Shown in pieces: positions 22,985 through 34,169 of a stretch of DNA of 64,000 bases. The first letter of the stretch is position 1, and every line of letters starts with the position of its first letter. The stretch is from Theocolax elegans. Its lineage: Eukaryota > Arthropoda > Insecta > Hymenoptera > Cerocephalidae. Below the pieces are notes generated by a model. The model ran no database searches. It saw only the letters and a list, made by a program, of their open reading frames with translations, and was not told the origin of the DNA. Made by a program: the position numbers and the translations under genes. The stretch lies in NCBI GenBank assembly GCA_026168455.1, contig CM047429.1, forward strand, positions 32,137,850 to 32,201,849, given 5' to 3'.

Positions 22985-23405
22985 GGCGACGGTAGTGGAT
23001 GTCGGGGCGAAGTCAATCGCAGGCGAATATCTCGATCCGGTTGACGCCCGATATTACCGCCCGCGCATTCGAATTGTTGTCGTGGCATGAGACCAGGAAT
23101 GCCAATTTGTTAATAATTTAAAATAAATGTTTATATATTAATCTGCATTCTTCGTTGTAATTATTTTGTTCTCCCCACTACCGCCGTCAAACTATTATTC
23201 GATTTAAAATCGCGTCGAGGCAAGGAGGATCGTCCGAATCCTCCACACCATTCGTCCCAGCGAAGTTGCTCCTGGCGTTACTTGCCGGCAGCTTTGCTAT
23301 TAATAAAATTAATTGTGTTCGCGGTAGAGGGCAACGTGGCTCAACGGGTAATTAATATTAGTAATATTTATTGATTCATTTATATTAATCTGCGTTCGCG
23401 AAAAC
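22985..23405 (+). mobile_element. LTR, family TGTGACG, copy 3 (5' half missing)
   Basis: It shares, in order, gtcgcaggcgaatatctcg-like text, ccgcccgcgcattcgaattg, the AT segment with taaaataaatgt, gtcgaggcaaggaggatcg and the cgcggta...gggcaac tail with LTR copies 1 and 2. It is closest to copy 1. The 5' part of the LTR is absent and the last bases (ccacgtaaaatac) diverge from the complete end. Confidence 0.65.
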
Positions 23406-24714
23406 CACGTAAAATACTATAAAATAGTTTCTCCTTCAACGCTGTCGCTATTTCATAAATAATAATGTCACGTGTAAATACAATATTGTGATATAAACAA
23501 TTTCATTGCCAACACTTTCAGAAATTTTTTAATTTGGTACAGGGTGGTCTATTTGAATCATAGGCCTAGTATTATATATTAGATTATATATTAGAAAAAA
23601 TAATTTTAAAAACTACCCTGTATTTGTATGTTTTGAGACTTTCACATAACTAAGGTATATTTACACATATAGTATACAAATAAAAAAAAATTCGATGTCG
23701 CTGTCGCTGCCATCTTTGTGGTGTACTTTAACATCATGTGCTCATTGTAGAAAAGTCTGATTAAAAACCCTTAATACATGTTTTGAGACTTACACATCCA
23801 TAGGGTGTATTTTCTAAAAATGCAGTGTAATCTTATTGAATCAAGAAAAGGCCGCGACGGATACAGACTTATACAATTCTACTAGAATTCAGTGATTTCT
23901 GAAGTGTGGGTGAGTGATTTAGAAAGTGAATGTGGCTGATTCGTTTGAGAATGAATGCAAGAGTATGATGATTGGTAAGCGATTGGAAGCGAGTATACAA
24001 GTTGCAGGTTGGTGTGTGCTTTTGAATCAGTAAGGGTGGGTGGGGGTGTATATAGGTTTGTCATTTTAGAATTAGATGTGGATGTGCATGGATAAGGGTA
24101 TACGCGTATGCGTGGAATATATGTTAACGCGGGTCTCATGATAGCCGTATACAGCTCAATCAGAAGTTTTAGAAGGTGCCAATAAATAACATACAGTCGT
24201 TTTTCACTGTTTAAAATTGTGACAACGCCGTAATGTTTTTCATTCACTATATATGAAAGTAAACAATGTTATTTTTTTATTCTAAAATTTTTTCTTGTAA
24301 TAATTATTAATTATTAAACTGGTAATTTAAACTATAGAAAAATTAATAATAATATATTTTACAATCTGGTTTATTTATTAAAAAATTGTATTATATCATT
24401 CGATTTATATACGATTACTACACTCACACATAGAAATAGACATTCGCGCACACAAGTTATATTTATTAAGGTTTATTTTATAATATACACAATTACAATA
24501 TTTTATTCATATTACTGACTATGTATACATTTGGTAGTCTTGCTTTTATATGGCGTCACTCTTGTCCTTTAAAGATTAATTTCCCAATGATCCGATATGG
24601 TAGAAGTACAATAAAATTAATGCACCATATATTACCCCATCAGCTAGAAATCTAAAAATAAAAGAATTACTTTGACATGTGAGCAGTAAAAGTAATAGAT
24701 TTCGTTATATATGC
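23406..24714. other. Unassigned AT-rich sequence
   Basis: No element recognised. A minus frame of 121 codons (23882-24247) is threonine- and tyrosine-rich from a GT-rich stretch and has no motif. 24470-24714 may be the degraded body of the Penelope-type unit whose ribozyme-like motif follows. Confidence 0.35.
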
Positions 24715-24744
24715 CTGATGAGGATGGAGGATATCCATCGAAAC
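24715..24744 (+). ncRNA. Orphan hammerhead-ribozyme-like motif
   Basis: CTGATGAG, stem II GATGGA / TCCATC (six perfect pairs, loop ggata), GAAAC. Same architecture, and the same extra G before stem II, as the motif at 14057, but with a different stem sequence, so the pairing is conserved while the bases are not. No Penelope coding sequence is adjacent. It is probably the end of a decayed Penelope-type element. Activity is unproven. Confidence 0.55.
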
Positions 24745-25440
24745 GTCGCCAAATAAAAACATACATGCTTTGTTCATCAAAATGGAGAAAAAAACCTAAT
24801 CCCTTCAAACATATTGCATGGACGACAAAATTATTCTACAAATAATGTATTAGTTTGGAGTAATAAAATTTTTTTGTGATCTTTGCATCTTTTAAATCTG
24901 GTGTAAGTACGTGTAACAATAAAATAAAATCTGTTCTGAATTTTAAACACTTAATAATCATTTTTACATTATATTCAGAAAGTTGACATACATTCCATGT
25001 GTCGAGGTATCTACTCTTTAATACTTTGCTTTTTAGTACCCTTTAATATAACTCAGACCAACAAAAATGAACTTGGATGTCCATCGACAAACATTATGTA
25101 TTCCTATGTATTTTTAACGCTAAATTTTTTAAAACTAAAAGAAGAAGAAGCATTGATAATGTTTGCGGGTAGACTATCCCAAAAGTTTAGGGCAGATAAA
25201 GTAAAAGACATTTTAAATGCATGTGTGGATGCTGCAGGGATTTGCAGCGAAGGCATTCCCAAGCAAGCCGATCTCCTGACAGGTTGAAAGGCTTTTGAAA
25301 GTTCTTCAAATAAACAAGATCACCGATTGGATTCGAGAATGCGATATGTTAAACAACTAAGAAAAAAAGAATGTCTTTGAGTGGTCAACAGCCATTGCAG
25401 TTCATTTCTATACGAAGTGATATGTGCATCCCGATTTAGG
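24745..25440 (+). other. Unassigned sequence with a 96-codon frame
   Basis: The frame at 24997-25287 (MCRGIYSLILCFLVPF..., ending with QADLLTG) starts with a hydrophobic stretch that could pass for a signal peptide and has four more cysteines. I do not recognise the protein, and no promoter or splice signal supports it. Confidence 0.25.
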
Positions 25441-25446
25441 TTAAAA

Positions 25447-26700
25447 ATATACCTAATTCCCGCATTGACTAGTCTTTAGATTTTCATGGACAAAAAAAAC
25501 AGGTAAATCATTGTAAACCAAGCAAGCGTAATCTAATGCGGCATTTCTAACGCTTGCACTTATAAAATCTTAACTTCACGTGGAATACAACGAGTACGCT
25601 GACGCAATTTCTATATAACTCCATGGACTCTTCACGATACAATACTCCAGGTTTGTTAATTTTCGAGACAATATCGACAGGTTGGCCACCCACAAAGACT
25701 GGAGGGAACTGCGACGGGGTTAAGAAGTTTAAATTGAGTCTGTTGCCGAAGATAATTGACTTAGTTTTATTTGGATTTAAACCAAGACCTTGAACAGCAG
25801 CCCATTTCGATACTTCAATCGCATTCCCACTCATGTGCGAAATTCCATACGATATTATATTCGCAAGGCATTGCACAAACAACTGCAAGTCATCGGCAAA
25901 CATTATGCAGGAATTTTTGCAGGATTTTAAATGTGAAGGTAGAGAACCCATCAACATGGTAAACAAAATCGACCCTTGCGAGAAACCTTGAGTAACACCT
26001 GAAGAAATTGGCAAAAATTCTGATATGTTACCATCCCCCACTCTCAATGATTCAGACCGATTTCTTAAGTAAGAGTGTATCCACCTAATAGACATTGCAG
26101 AAAATTTTAATCTTCCCAAGGCTTGAAGAAGAGATTCATGTCTCAGAATCGAATGCTTTTTTAAAATCGAATAATGTAACTAGCGTAACCAAATCATTTT
26201 CGATACCTCGTCGAACGGTATCTTTAAGATAGAGCAATGCTGTCTGAGTACTATGCCTTGATCTAAACCCAAACTGAAACGGAAACAACAACTGTTGGTT
26301 CTTAAGATACTCTATCATTTGAGAAGTTACTATTTTATTATCATAACGGAATAACATGCACTTGTTTCCAAGCTACTGGGTATATAGACTTGGCAACGAA
26401 CAGTTGAATATCCTAGTCAGTGTACCAGTTCTGGCATAACAAGTATAATGCTGCTAAATGGTAAAGCATCAGGACTATAACCTTTTGATTTAGAGGATAG
26501 TGAATCGACAATGAAAGAGCATTAGCTGTTGTAATCTCTGTAAAAAACAAAGTATCGAGTCGATCTCCTTCACCAGGAGGAGAGCCTAGCAATTCATCAA
26601 GAAAACTATCAGGGCTAGATAGGTGAGCACTACCTACCTTAGCATAAAACGAATTGAGTTCCGACGCTGAGAATTCATCCGATATTGAATTCACAGTTTC
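25447..26700 (-). pseudogene. LINE B reverse transcriptase fragment (Jockey-like)
   Basis: Minus-strand order: linker with EFSASELNSFYAKVG (26694 down), then after a deletion IEYLKNQQLLFPFQFGFR, HSTQTALLYL and LFDFKKAFDSE (RT blocks 1-3), then in another frame SSGVTQGFSQGSILF (degraded block 4), CIMFADDLQLFV with an intact FADD catalytic motif, and NPNKTKSIIFGN. A short further piece (ALDYACLVYNDL) reaches about 25447. It is a different family from LINE A/C. Frameshift at about 26130 and loss of both ends make it dead. Confidence 0.8.
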
Positions 26701-27009
26701 ATACTTTCTACATTACAGCTGTAGAATGGCTTAGAACGGCTTGATAGACGACAGCCATTCCTGATTACCAAGAAATGGCGGTAAAACGATTCATGATCGG
26801 CACAGATATCGAAAAAGTTTTATGAAGGACTCCTTGCTTCTAGATTAAACCATGTAGTTTTGATTTAAGATATGAAAAGCCTGAGGAGTCCAGAATATGT
26901 CTATAAAAGTGATAACTCCCAAAGGAAATATTATATAATGAATTTTATATGTAAAGCCGGAGCGACGTGAAATACGTCAAGACACTTACCGCAGAGTGAA
27001 AGAGAGATA
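26701..27009. other. Unassigned sequence
   Basis: May include decayed upstream parts of LINE B, but no domain can be read. Confidence 0.3.
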
Positions 27010-27442
27010 TATATGATATGATATGATATAGTCTTTATTTGGGTACAAATTGGGGAAGTATTCCCGAGTATACTGCAGTAAATAATAAAGAACATCAAGA
27101 TAGACTATGCGTCGCAAAAACATTAGTTGTACGTTTGAATGAAAAGAATAAAAAGAATAAAACAATAAATATAATTAAAAAGCTAGCGATGATGCCTAAA
27201 GGTAGCACAAAAATAACGTTGTAATATAAAATATATAGATAAATAAAAACAATTTAACAATAATTAAAACAATATATAGACAATAAAAGATAGGAAAACT
27301 AGTTAACATAATTTTTGCTAGAAACGGAGAATAAAACGCAATAATTGAGACTTAAAAATTACTTAAATTAGTATCTTAATCTATCTTAATCAGTCTCTGA
27401 GACCACAATATCTGAGGCCTCGCCCCGCTCAATCCTTTCACG

Positions 27443-28650
27443 CTAATGCCGTCTGTCGAGCTCGATGAGGGAAGACATGAGTTGGGATGTAGATGAAGGG
27501 GTGGATATGTCAAGGCTGATGTTAGGAAGCGAGTTTATAATTTTAGTGGCTGAAATGACAAATGACTTATGGAGAGCTTCGGTTCGGGGAGGAAGGTACA
27601 TGAGTGAATTGGGGGCATGACGAGAGGAGGATCTAATGTCAGGGTTGGAGCTAGTTTTGATGAAGTGGGAAGTTAAATAAAGGGGAGAATTATGAGAGAT
27701 GACGTCGAATGCAAGGGTACCGATGATAAGGTTACATCTGAGCTCGGCAGACAGCCATTCCAACTTGAAACGATAAGTTGTGACTGTGCACGACGTGGTA
27801 TATTTCCCCAAACAAACTTCACGCAGGCATTGAGAAGGCGTTGCAATTTAAGACATTTTGTTTCGTCAAGATCTGTAAGGATCGCGCACGCATAATCAAA
27901 ATGAGGGAATATGAGGGATTCAACCAGAGCTTTTCTGTTCTTAAACGAGAATGCCCGCTTGAAAAATCTCATCGAATGCAGAACTCTATGTACGCTCTGC
28001 GAGACAGAGGAAACCTGTCTAGACCAGTCCAGGGTAGACGACAACCAATTACCCAAAGATTTGACCTCAGATTCATAGGGAAGGGGATTACCTTGTAAAA
28101 CAACCCTTTGAGCATTTTCTAGATCAATCCTTGATAAGAAAGCTTGACTGCCCAGGATTATCACCTTTGTTTTACTTACATTAAGTTTGAGACCATTATC
28201 GTTGGCCCAGCGAGCTACCGCATTTGCATCTACAGTAATTTTAGCGATGCCATTGCTGAAATCACTCGGGTAAAACGAGTGATAAACCTGTGGTGGGTGT
28301 CATCCGCGAAAATCATATGATTCGAATGCTTAAGAACTGAAGGTAGGTCATTAATAAAAATCGAAAAACGGATTGGACCCAGAACACTACCCTGGGGAAC
28401 ACCCGAGGATACCCTGAGCCAGTCCGACAGATCGCCCTCCTCATTCGCCATCGCCTGAGTACGCCCCGATAAATAGTGGTAAAACCAACTAAGCACCGCA
28501 TTCGAAAAACCTAAGGTGCGTAATTTGGTCAAAAGGGGGTTGTGAGGGACACAGTCAAACGCCTTGGAAAAGTCGAACAGAATGAGAACAGTGATCATGT
28601 GGTTATCAATAGCACGTCGAATGTCGTTAAGAACTCCCAATAATGCAGAC
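27443..28650 (-). pseudogene. LINE C ORF2: RT core and C-terminal part
   Basis: From 28650 down: SALLGVLNDIRRAID, TVLILFDFSKAFDCVPHNP (block 3), SSGVPQGSVLGPIRFSIFIND (block 4), HMIFADDTH with an intact FADD, then a frameshift near 28290; next frame (28164-27673) LKLNVSKTKVIILGSQAF, LPYESEVKSLGNW, MRFFKRAFSFKNRKAL and FPHFDYACAI; next frame (27811-27443) continues to a stop at 27443. The catalytic motif is intact but three frames are needed to read it. Transcription would be on the minus strand. Confidence 0.85.
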
Positions 28651-28653
28651 TTA

Positions 28654-29654
28654 CAAGGGAAGTACATGACCTCCGGGAAACGGATCTCATCCTAACTTTG
28701 GTATGTCTTTTATAATATAAAAATATGAAGAAAGCCAAGTTATCTCTTGCCAATGGCCACTTTTACGGAAGTTATTCGACATCCAATAATAATAGCAGTA
28801 AAAATTACTTCCAATTCGGTCGCTTATAACTCGGAAACAAATAAAAATAAACAATCGAACCAAAAACCAGAAGAAAGTTGAGTTCAAGTAGATATGGTTT
28901 GAAAAAAGGAGCTATAATTGCTTTATTTGAAGCAAAGTTATGAAGAAAATAAAAAATTGAAGAAATTTTAACCAAAATTTAACCCCTTAACTGGCAATGG
29001 ATCATATATGTACAAAAGAAAGTCGTGCCTAAACTGGCAATGGATCATATATGTACATATTTGAATAACTTAAAATAACTGGCCGTAAAAAGCTTAAAAT
29101 TCAAGGAAAAAAAAACAATCAAAATTTACCCCCTTCAACCCCTATTTTGAACCTTTTGGGTGGGTTGTTGGTTAAAAATAACTATGGGAATGGATTCAGC
29201 GGGTTCGAAAACCCCTAGAAAACATATTCACGTACATCTAAAAGTATGAGTTGCGGCTGCCAGTTTTGGCAGGAAAAGTCAGAAAAGTTTTGCCAGTTAA
29301 GGGGTTAATGTGAAAAATTTATTGTTTCTTTTGGCCTTATAATCTTCAATTTCTTATTTTCTTCATAACTTTGCTTCAAATTAAGCAATTTGAGCTTCTT
29401 TTTTTTCAAACTATATCTACTTGAACTCAACTTTTTTCTGGTTTTTGGTTTGATTGTTTATCTTTATTTGTTTCCGAGTTATAAGCGACCGAATTGGAAG
29501 TAATTTTTACTACTATTATTATTGAATGTCGAATAACTTCCGTAAAAGTGGCCATTGGCAAGAGATAACTTGGCTTTCTTCATATTTTTATATTATAAAA
29601 GACATACCAAAGTTAGGATGAGATCCGTTTCCCGGAGGTCATGTACTTCCCTTG
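28654..29654. mobile_element. Foldback MITE, Harbinger-like, copy 2, inside LINE C
   Basis: Termini CAAGGGAAGTACATGACC and GGTCATGTACTTCCCTTG, flanked by TTA on both sides (28651-28653 and 29655-29657). Removing it with one TTA restores the LINE frame ...GHNT-K-SALLGVL. The arms match copy 1 at 682-1359. Its centre is interrupted by a second element at 28983-29304. Confidence 0.85.
28983..29304. mobile_element. piggyBac-type MITE nested in the Harbinger-like MITE
   Basis: Termini CCCCTTAACTGGCAA and TTGCCAGTTAAGGGG, flanked by TTAA on both sides (28979-28982, 29305-29308). The undisturbed copy 1 MITE has a single ttaa at the matching place (aaaatttaatatgaaaaa, about 1008-1025), so the empty site is visible in the same window. 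TTAA targeting is the hallmark of piggyBac elements. The 322-bp body has no coding capacity; a direct repeat ggcaatggatcatatatgtac occurs near its left end. Confidence 0.85.
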
Positions 29655-29657
29655 TTA

Positions 29658-30610
29658 GTGTTGTGACCCCTTCTGAATCCTGCCTGTCTAGGCGTTAATA
29701 GATTGTTGGATTCAAGATGGTGGATTAGTTGAGTATAAACAACACGCTTTAAAATCTTGGAAATCTCACTAAGTTTAGCGATGGGTCGCGTATCAATGAG
29801 ACTCTCGACTTTAATCAACTTGACAAGGGGAAAGAAAATTGCCTTCTTCCATTGCTCCGGAAAATAGCCTCATTTTAAAAGACAATTGCAGATGGAGGTC
29901 AAGGGTGCTGCTATGTGAGCTGTGAGTAGCTTCAATATTTCAACAGAGATGCCATCGAAACCCGACGACTTTGATGTAGGATTTGCTAAAATATGTAATA
30001 TTGATGGAGGAGTGATGGGAGAGAATGAGGTGAAAGAGCAAGGTGAGATGACCTATGAGGACGAGAGTAATGTAGGTGATGATTCTAGGAGAGAGAAAAA
30101 ATGATATTGATTTAGTGGAGGTGAGGCGTTCGCAACCGAAGCGAAGTAAGCGTTCAGCTCATCAGAAATGAACACCGCTAGAGGAGAGGGCCTACGGCTT
30201 GCGGAAAGGCCCATGGATCTAAACACTCTCCGAGTATCCATCGGTGACGAAGAATTAGAGAGTCGAGTGTTGAAATTATCGAACTTGCAAGAATCCAGGG
30301 TGTTAGAGATTACGGAGCGCAAGGTTTTAAAGTGTAAAAAATCCGAATTAGACCTTGTAAACTCGAACCTCAGTGATCAGTGAGAAAAGTTTCGGTAAAA
30401 GCCAGGATATCGTAATGCAATAGTAAAACAAACGATTCGATTACTGAAAAATGAGATTTCAAACGGTTAATGTTAGCATGAAAAATGGATAATTTCTGTG
30501 GTTGAATGAAATGTGTGAGGTGTGGAATGAGAGAAACCCGGCCGGCAGCCAATCATGCAGATGGGTTTACCGGAGTGAATTTACTTAGGTCGTTCTCATT
30601 TTTTACTCTT
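29658..30610 (-). pseudogene. LINE C ORF2 N-terminal half with internal deletion
   Basis: From about 30590 down: GRVSLIPH, then LSIFHANINRLKSHFSVIE and YDILAFTETFLTDH, which is the start of an AP-like endonuclease (N and E/T residues in place). A stop follows at 30370, and the rest of the endonuclease is missing. The linker resumes with RSNSDFLHFKTLRSVI and SMGLSASRRPSPLAVF, and continues into SSGFDGISVEILK, LVKLIKVESLIDTRPIA and the RT start NNLLTPRQAGFRRGHNT, which ends exactly at the MITE. Frameshifts lie near 30053 and 29870. The deletion of the catalytic endonuclease makes it dead. Confidence 0.75.
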
Positions 30611-30614
30611 ATAA

Positions 30615-32365
30615 GGGTGATTCTCATCTAAAGTTCAAATTTCGACAGTCGATTAAGATTTTAAAAAATAGTTTAATTTTTCATTTCCATCACATGTAAT
30701 ATGTTTGTACTAAGTTACGAATATTATATGGAAGTATGCGTGTAAAATGATCAATAGACAGATATATATATATGGGCTATTTCACGTCAAGTGGTACGAT
30801 GAAAATTTTAAATCGCTCCAAAATTTGAGAACAGGCTGGAAATATCTTCAAGAAGATAGAAAAAAAATTTTAGGTTTTAAAAATAATTTGCCTAAGAGTT
30901 ATTCCACCATGAAAAATGGAAAGTTTTCAATTTTTTAGAAAATTTTCTATTTTCAAAGCCATTTATCTCAAAATATATTAATTTTACACCGCTCAAAAGA
31001 TCACGTTTTTTTGAGAGCTTTCGAATGGCGGCGGTTAGATTATTGGCCAAGACCGCTGTTGTAGGTTATGCCCTAATATACATGAAAATTAGTGATTTTA
31101 TGAGGTTTATGAGACATAACTTACACCAGCGGTCTTGGCCAATAATCTAACCGCCGCCATTCGAAAGCTCTCAAAAAATGTGATCTTTTGAGCGGTGTTA
31201 GATCAAAATCGATTGTGGCGTGGTCGCCTTTTTTTGATATTCAATATTTTCGAGTGCCCTATCTCCTCGAGATTTTAAAATTAAGAATTGTAACCCAGGT
31301 AGATAAATTTTAAAGATTATTTTGAACAAAAGTTGTTTGTAATGTTTTTTCAAAAAAATTAATAGATTTTGAGATAGATAAATAAATGGCTTTAAAAATA
31401 GAAAATTTTCTAAAAAATTGAAAACTTTCCATTTTTCATGGTGGAATAACTCTTAGGTAAATTATTTTTAACATCTAAAATTTTTTTTCTATCTTCTTGA
31501 AGATATTTCCAGCCTGTTCTCAAATTTTAGAGCGATTTAAAATTTTCATCGTACCACTTGACGTGAAATAGCCCATATATATGTAAAAACTGATTTAATT
31601 ATATCTAAGTAGTTACAAAGTAATTAATTTTATGTTATTTTATAGGGAAAGAATAATAAAGATTATTTATAATGAAAGTGACAGGGGAATTACATGACAT
31701 TATTTTTATTTTTCCAGACTTTTAGTACAAAATAGACAATTCGGAATAATCACGTAATAAAGTACTACATGAGTATAAAATATATAAAAGAAGCTACTAT
31801 TACATTAAAAGAAAAAGCATGCCATGGGAATTACAATAAAAAGTATACGCGGCCATACTTTATATTTCATTTGATATAACTATTATATTTAATAATGTTA
31901 TCGTTAATATTTTGATTCTACTTTATAATAACAACCAAAATAAACAACTTCTAAGAAAACGCAATTAATTTGAAGAAGAATAAGAATAACTTTAATCTAA
32001 TTTTAAAAAAGTCTTTAGTTTTACGAAAAAATGTCCGAAGTACATAAATCCGTGTAATAAGCTCAAAATAAAAATGAACCGTCTACAAAATTTTTTATGA
32101 AATGCGCATATGGCAACTACAAACTTATGCCATTTGTACATTGATTAAAAGTTGATACAATCGTATATATAGCACCTTTAAAATCATGGAAAAATAATTA
32201 CAGCCAGGGGACATTACATTTTGACAATTATTTATTTAAAAAATAAATAAATAATGCGATATTGAAAAATGTTATGCAGGTAAGTTATTTGGCTGTAAAA
32301 AACTGTTATTATTAAAAGAGATATACGTTGCTTACCTAAGTTTGAACTTTAGATGAGAATCACCC
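30615..32365. mobile_element. TIR element GGGTGATTCTCATC with ATAA duplication, inside LINE C
   Basis: Left end gggtgattctcatctaaagt and right end actttagatgagaatcaccc are perfect inverted repeats of about 25 bases. ATAA flanks both ends (30611-30614 and 32366-32369). Excising the element joins VYMRQNKNGEF to a downstream ORF1/ORF2 region in LINE C. It has no transposase. About half of it is a nested palindrome (30774-31574). A 4-bp duplication with this end does not let me name the superfamily. Confidence 0.75.
30774..31574. mobile_element. Long palindromic foldback, family GGGCTATTTCACG, copy B
   Basis: Ends gggctatttcacgtcaagtgg and ccacttgacgtgaaatagccc. The arms pair around about 31080. 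It is nested in the ATAA-flanked element and lies between tatatata runs that could be its target duplication. Confidence 0.85.
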
Positions 32366-32515
32366 ATAAACTCGCCGTTTTTGTTTTGCCGCATATAAAC
32401 TCTAAGGTTGGAAACTATCGGTCTCTCGTAACCTAATTCGCGAGAACGTCTAAGAGCTATAGACCAGGTCGTGTATAGGCATCGGCCAAAGCGCAAGCAA
32501 AAATATGGAACCCGC
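32366..32515 (-). pseudogene. LINE C ORF1 C-terminal fragment
   Basis: From about 32500 down: SIALRRSRELGYERPIVSN and LRVYMRQNKNGEF, the style of the end of insect LINE ORF1 proteins (a helix followed by RxRNGxxxxR). The frame ends in the inverted repeat of the ATAA element. Confidence 0.55.
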
Positions 32516-33077
32516 CCCCCCCCCACTCCAAAAATCAAGTTTATCAAGTTTAATTATATTGCTTCCTCTGCGAGCATTATTGTGGTGTTTAAACGTGTAA
32601 GGATAAATCTGAAATTTCTTCATTTTCACTTTTTTAGTATTTTCATAAAAATGGATAGCTAACCTTAAAATGACCTTGAAAATGACGTTCACGATAATTT
32701 GAAGATAAACCTCACATGTTATTCATCCCCATTTAAATTAGGAACAAAAAAAGAATTTGGTCATAAAAATATAAAGTATGACCTTGAAAATGACCTTGAA
32801 GATAGTAGCGAAGATGACCAACATTTCCCCTCCGAAGTGGTACAACTTTTACCTGAAGTTTATTTTGCTAAACCGCACCTTTACTGGGTCATTTAAGTGG
32901 AAAAAGTAAGAAAAACAGAAAATTGACCTTCACATGACTTTGCAGGGTCAACCGATCGAGATTTGAAAAAATGGATCAGAGGGATAGATAGAGAATTCAA
33001 AAACGAAGATTTAAAAAAAAAATTTGTTCCATTTCCTTTAAAATTGACCGTTGCAGAGTAATTTGAAAAAAAATATA
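32516..33077. other. Probable further insertion in LINE C
   Basis: A C-run (ccccccccccac at 32513-32524) starts AT-rich sequence with repeated gaccttgaaaatgacc words (32670-32820) that separates the two parts of ORF1. Similar gaccttgaa/gaccttc words occur at 37900-38220. No inverted termini found. Confidence 0.4.
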
Positions 33078-33606
33078 TCATTTTACGCCACTGTGCAGCG
33101 CACCGAGACGTTCATCGATCGTGGCAAAACGCTTCGTACGTTCCAATTCTAGTCGTACTATTTTTTTATTGAGCAGCCTTAATACACCCCTAATATCCGC
33201 CGTGATGCTGTCAACTTTGGCCTCAATTTTGGCCTCCATTTGCGAGATGATGCGCGCAACATTATCCTCGATTCTACTCGCAAACGCCTCGAGTACGCCC
33301 GCCATAGCCTCGGCAGGAGGAACCACCTCAGCATCTGGATGGCATGGTGGGGGTAGGCGTAGCTTGAACGGAAGTATGAGCGGTCTCACTAGCCTGCGAT
33401 GGTAACCCGAGAGGTGCTGCCCCCAGTGAATCGCAAGGCGCAGCAGCAGTAGAAGCAAGCTGGCAGCAACGCGGCTTATCGGAGCCGGGATCGAGCGCGC
33501 AACAAAACTCGTGAGAGACTCCGTCGCAATGGGGACATACGTGTGGCCTGTCCTTCCTAATAATGCGCTTACCGCAAATGCAGCATATGGTCCCTGTTGA
33601 TGCCAT
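33078..33606 (-). pseudogene. LINE C ORF1: PHD-like zinc finger and coiled coil
   Basis: The likely start is the ATG at 33606. The first 45 residues hold ICCICGK, HVCPHCDGVSHEFCC, a C4HC-type PHD-like finger as seen in ORF1 of many insect Jockey/CR1-type LINEs. A frameshift near 33400-33330 leads to a frame with AEAMAGVLEAFASRIED and MEAKIEAKVDSI, a heptad-like coiled coil, ending with LGALHSGVK and a stop at 33078. ORF1 proteins trimerise and bind the LINE RNA. Confidence 0.75.
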
Positions 33607-33650
33607 GAGGAGAATTGCAAAAATTTGACTCACTAGTCGATCCGGCAAGC

Positions 33651-33914
33651 AAAGTTGTAGATGGCGCTGCGAAGTCGCGGTGCGAAAATTTTTGCAAATC
33701 GCCTTGAAGAACTCACGTAAAATCCAAATTTTTGACCATTTTACTGATGAATCTACTCCACGGATGTGAGGAAATTTATCGATTATTATAAAAATAATTA
33801 TTGCGACACCCAGGGAGAGTCGACTCGTTACGAACTGGAACTCAAAATAATTAGTAACATCAAGATGTACTTATGGCTAGACGGAGCAAACAGTTAGTAA
33901 ACCGTTGTACCCAC
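33651..33914. other. Possible LINE C 5' region
   Basis: No coding sequence. It may include the 5' UTR of LINE C (ctagtcgatccggcaagc), but the end is not defined. Confidence 0.3.

Positions 33915-34169
<255 letters not shown>

Larger units (their letters stand above)
27010..33650 (-). mobile_element. LINE C: near-full-length minus-strand LINE split by nested insertions
   Basis: Read on the minus strand: ORF1 zinc-finger and coiled-coil part (33606-33078), an inserted block, ORF1 C-terminus (32515-32366), an ATAA-flanked element (30615-32365), ORF2 start (30610-29658), a TWA-flanked MITE (28654-29654), ORF2 RT core and C-terminus (28650-27443), then a 3' tail ending in a TATCA-type microsatellite (about 27012-27032). 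Both reading frames resume correctly across each inserted element. The family is Jockey/CR1-like: a zinc-finger ORF1, an AP-type endonuclease remnant and an RT without RNase H. LINE A is a fragment of the same family. Confidence 0.75.

Noticed and set aside
24997..25287. A small secreted cysteine-containing protein
   Set aside because: The hydrophobic start is suggestive, but the frame is short, in AT-rich DNA, and has no recognisable family or promoter.
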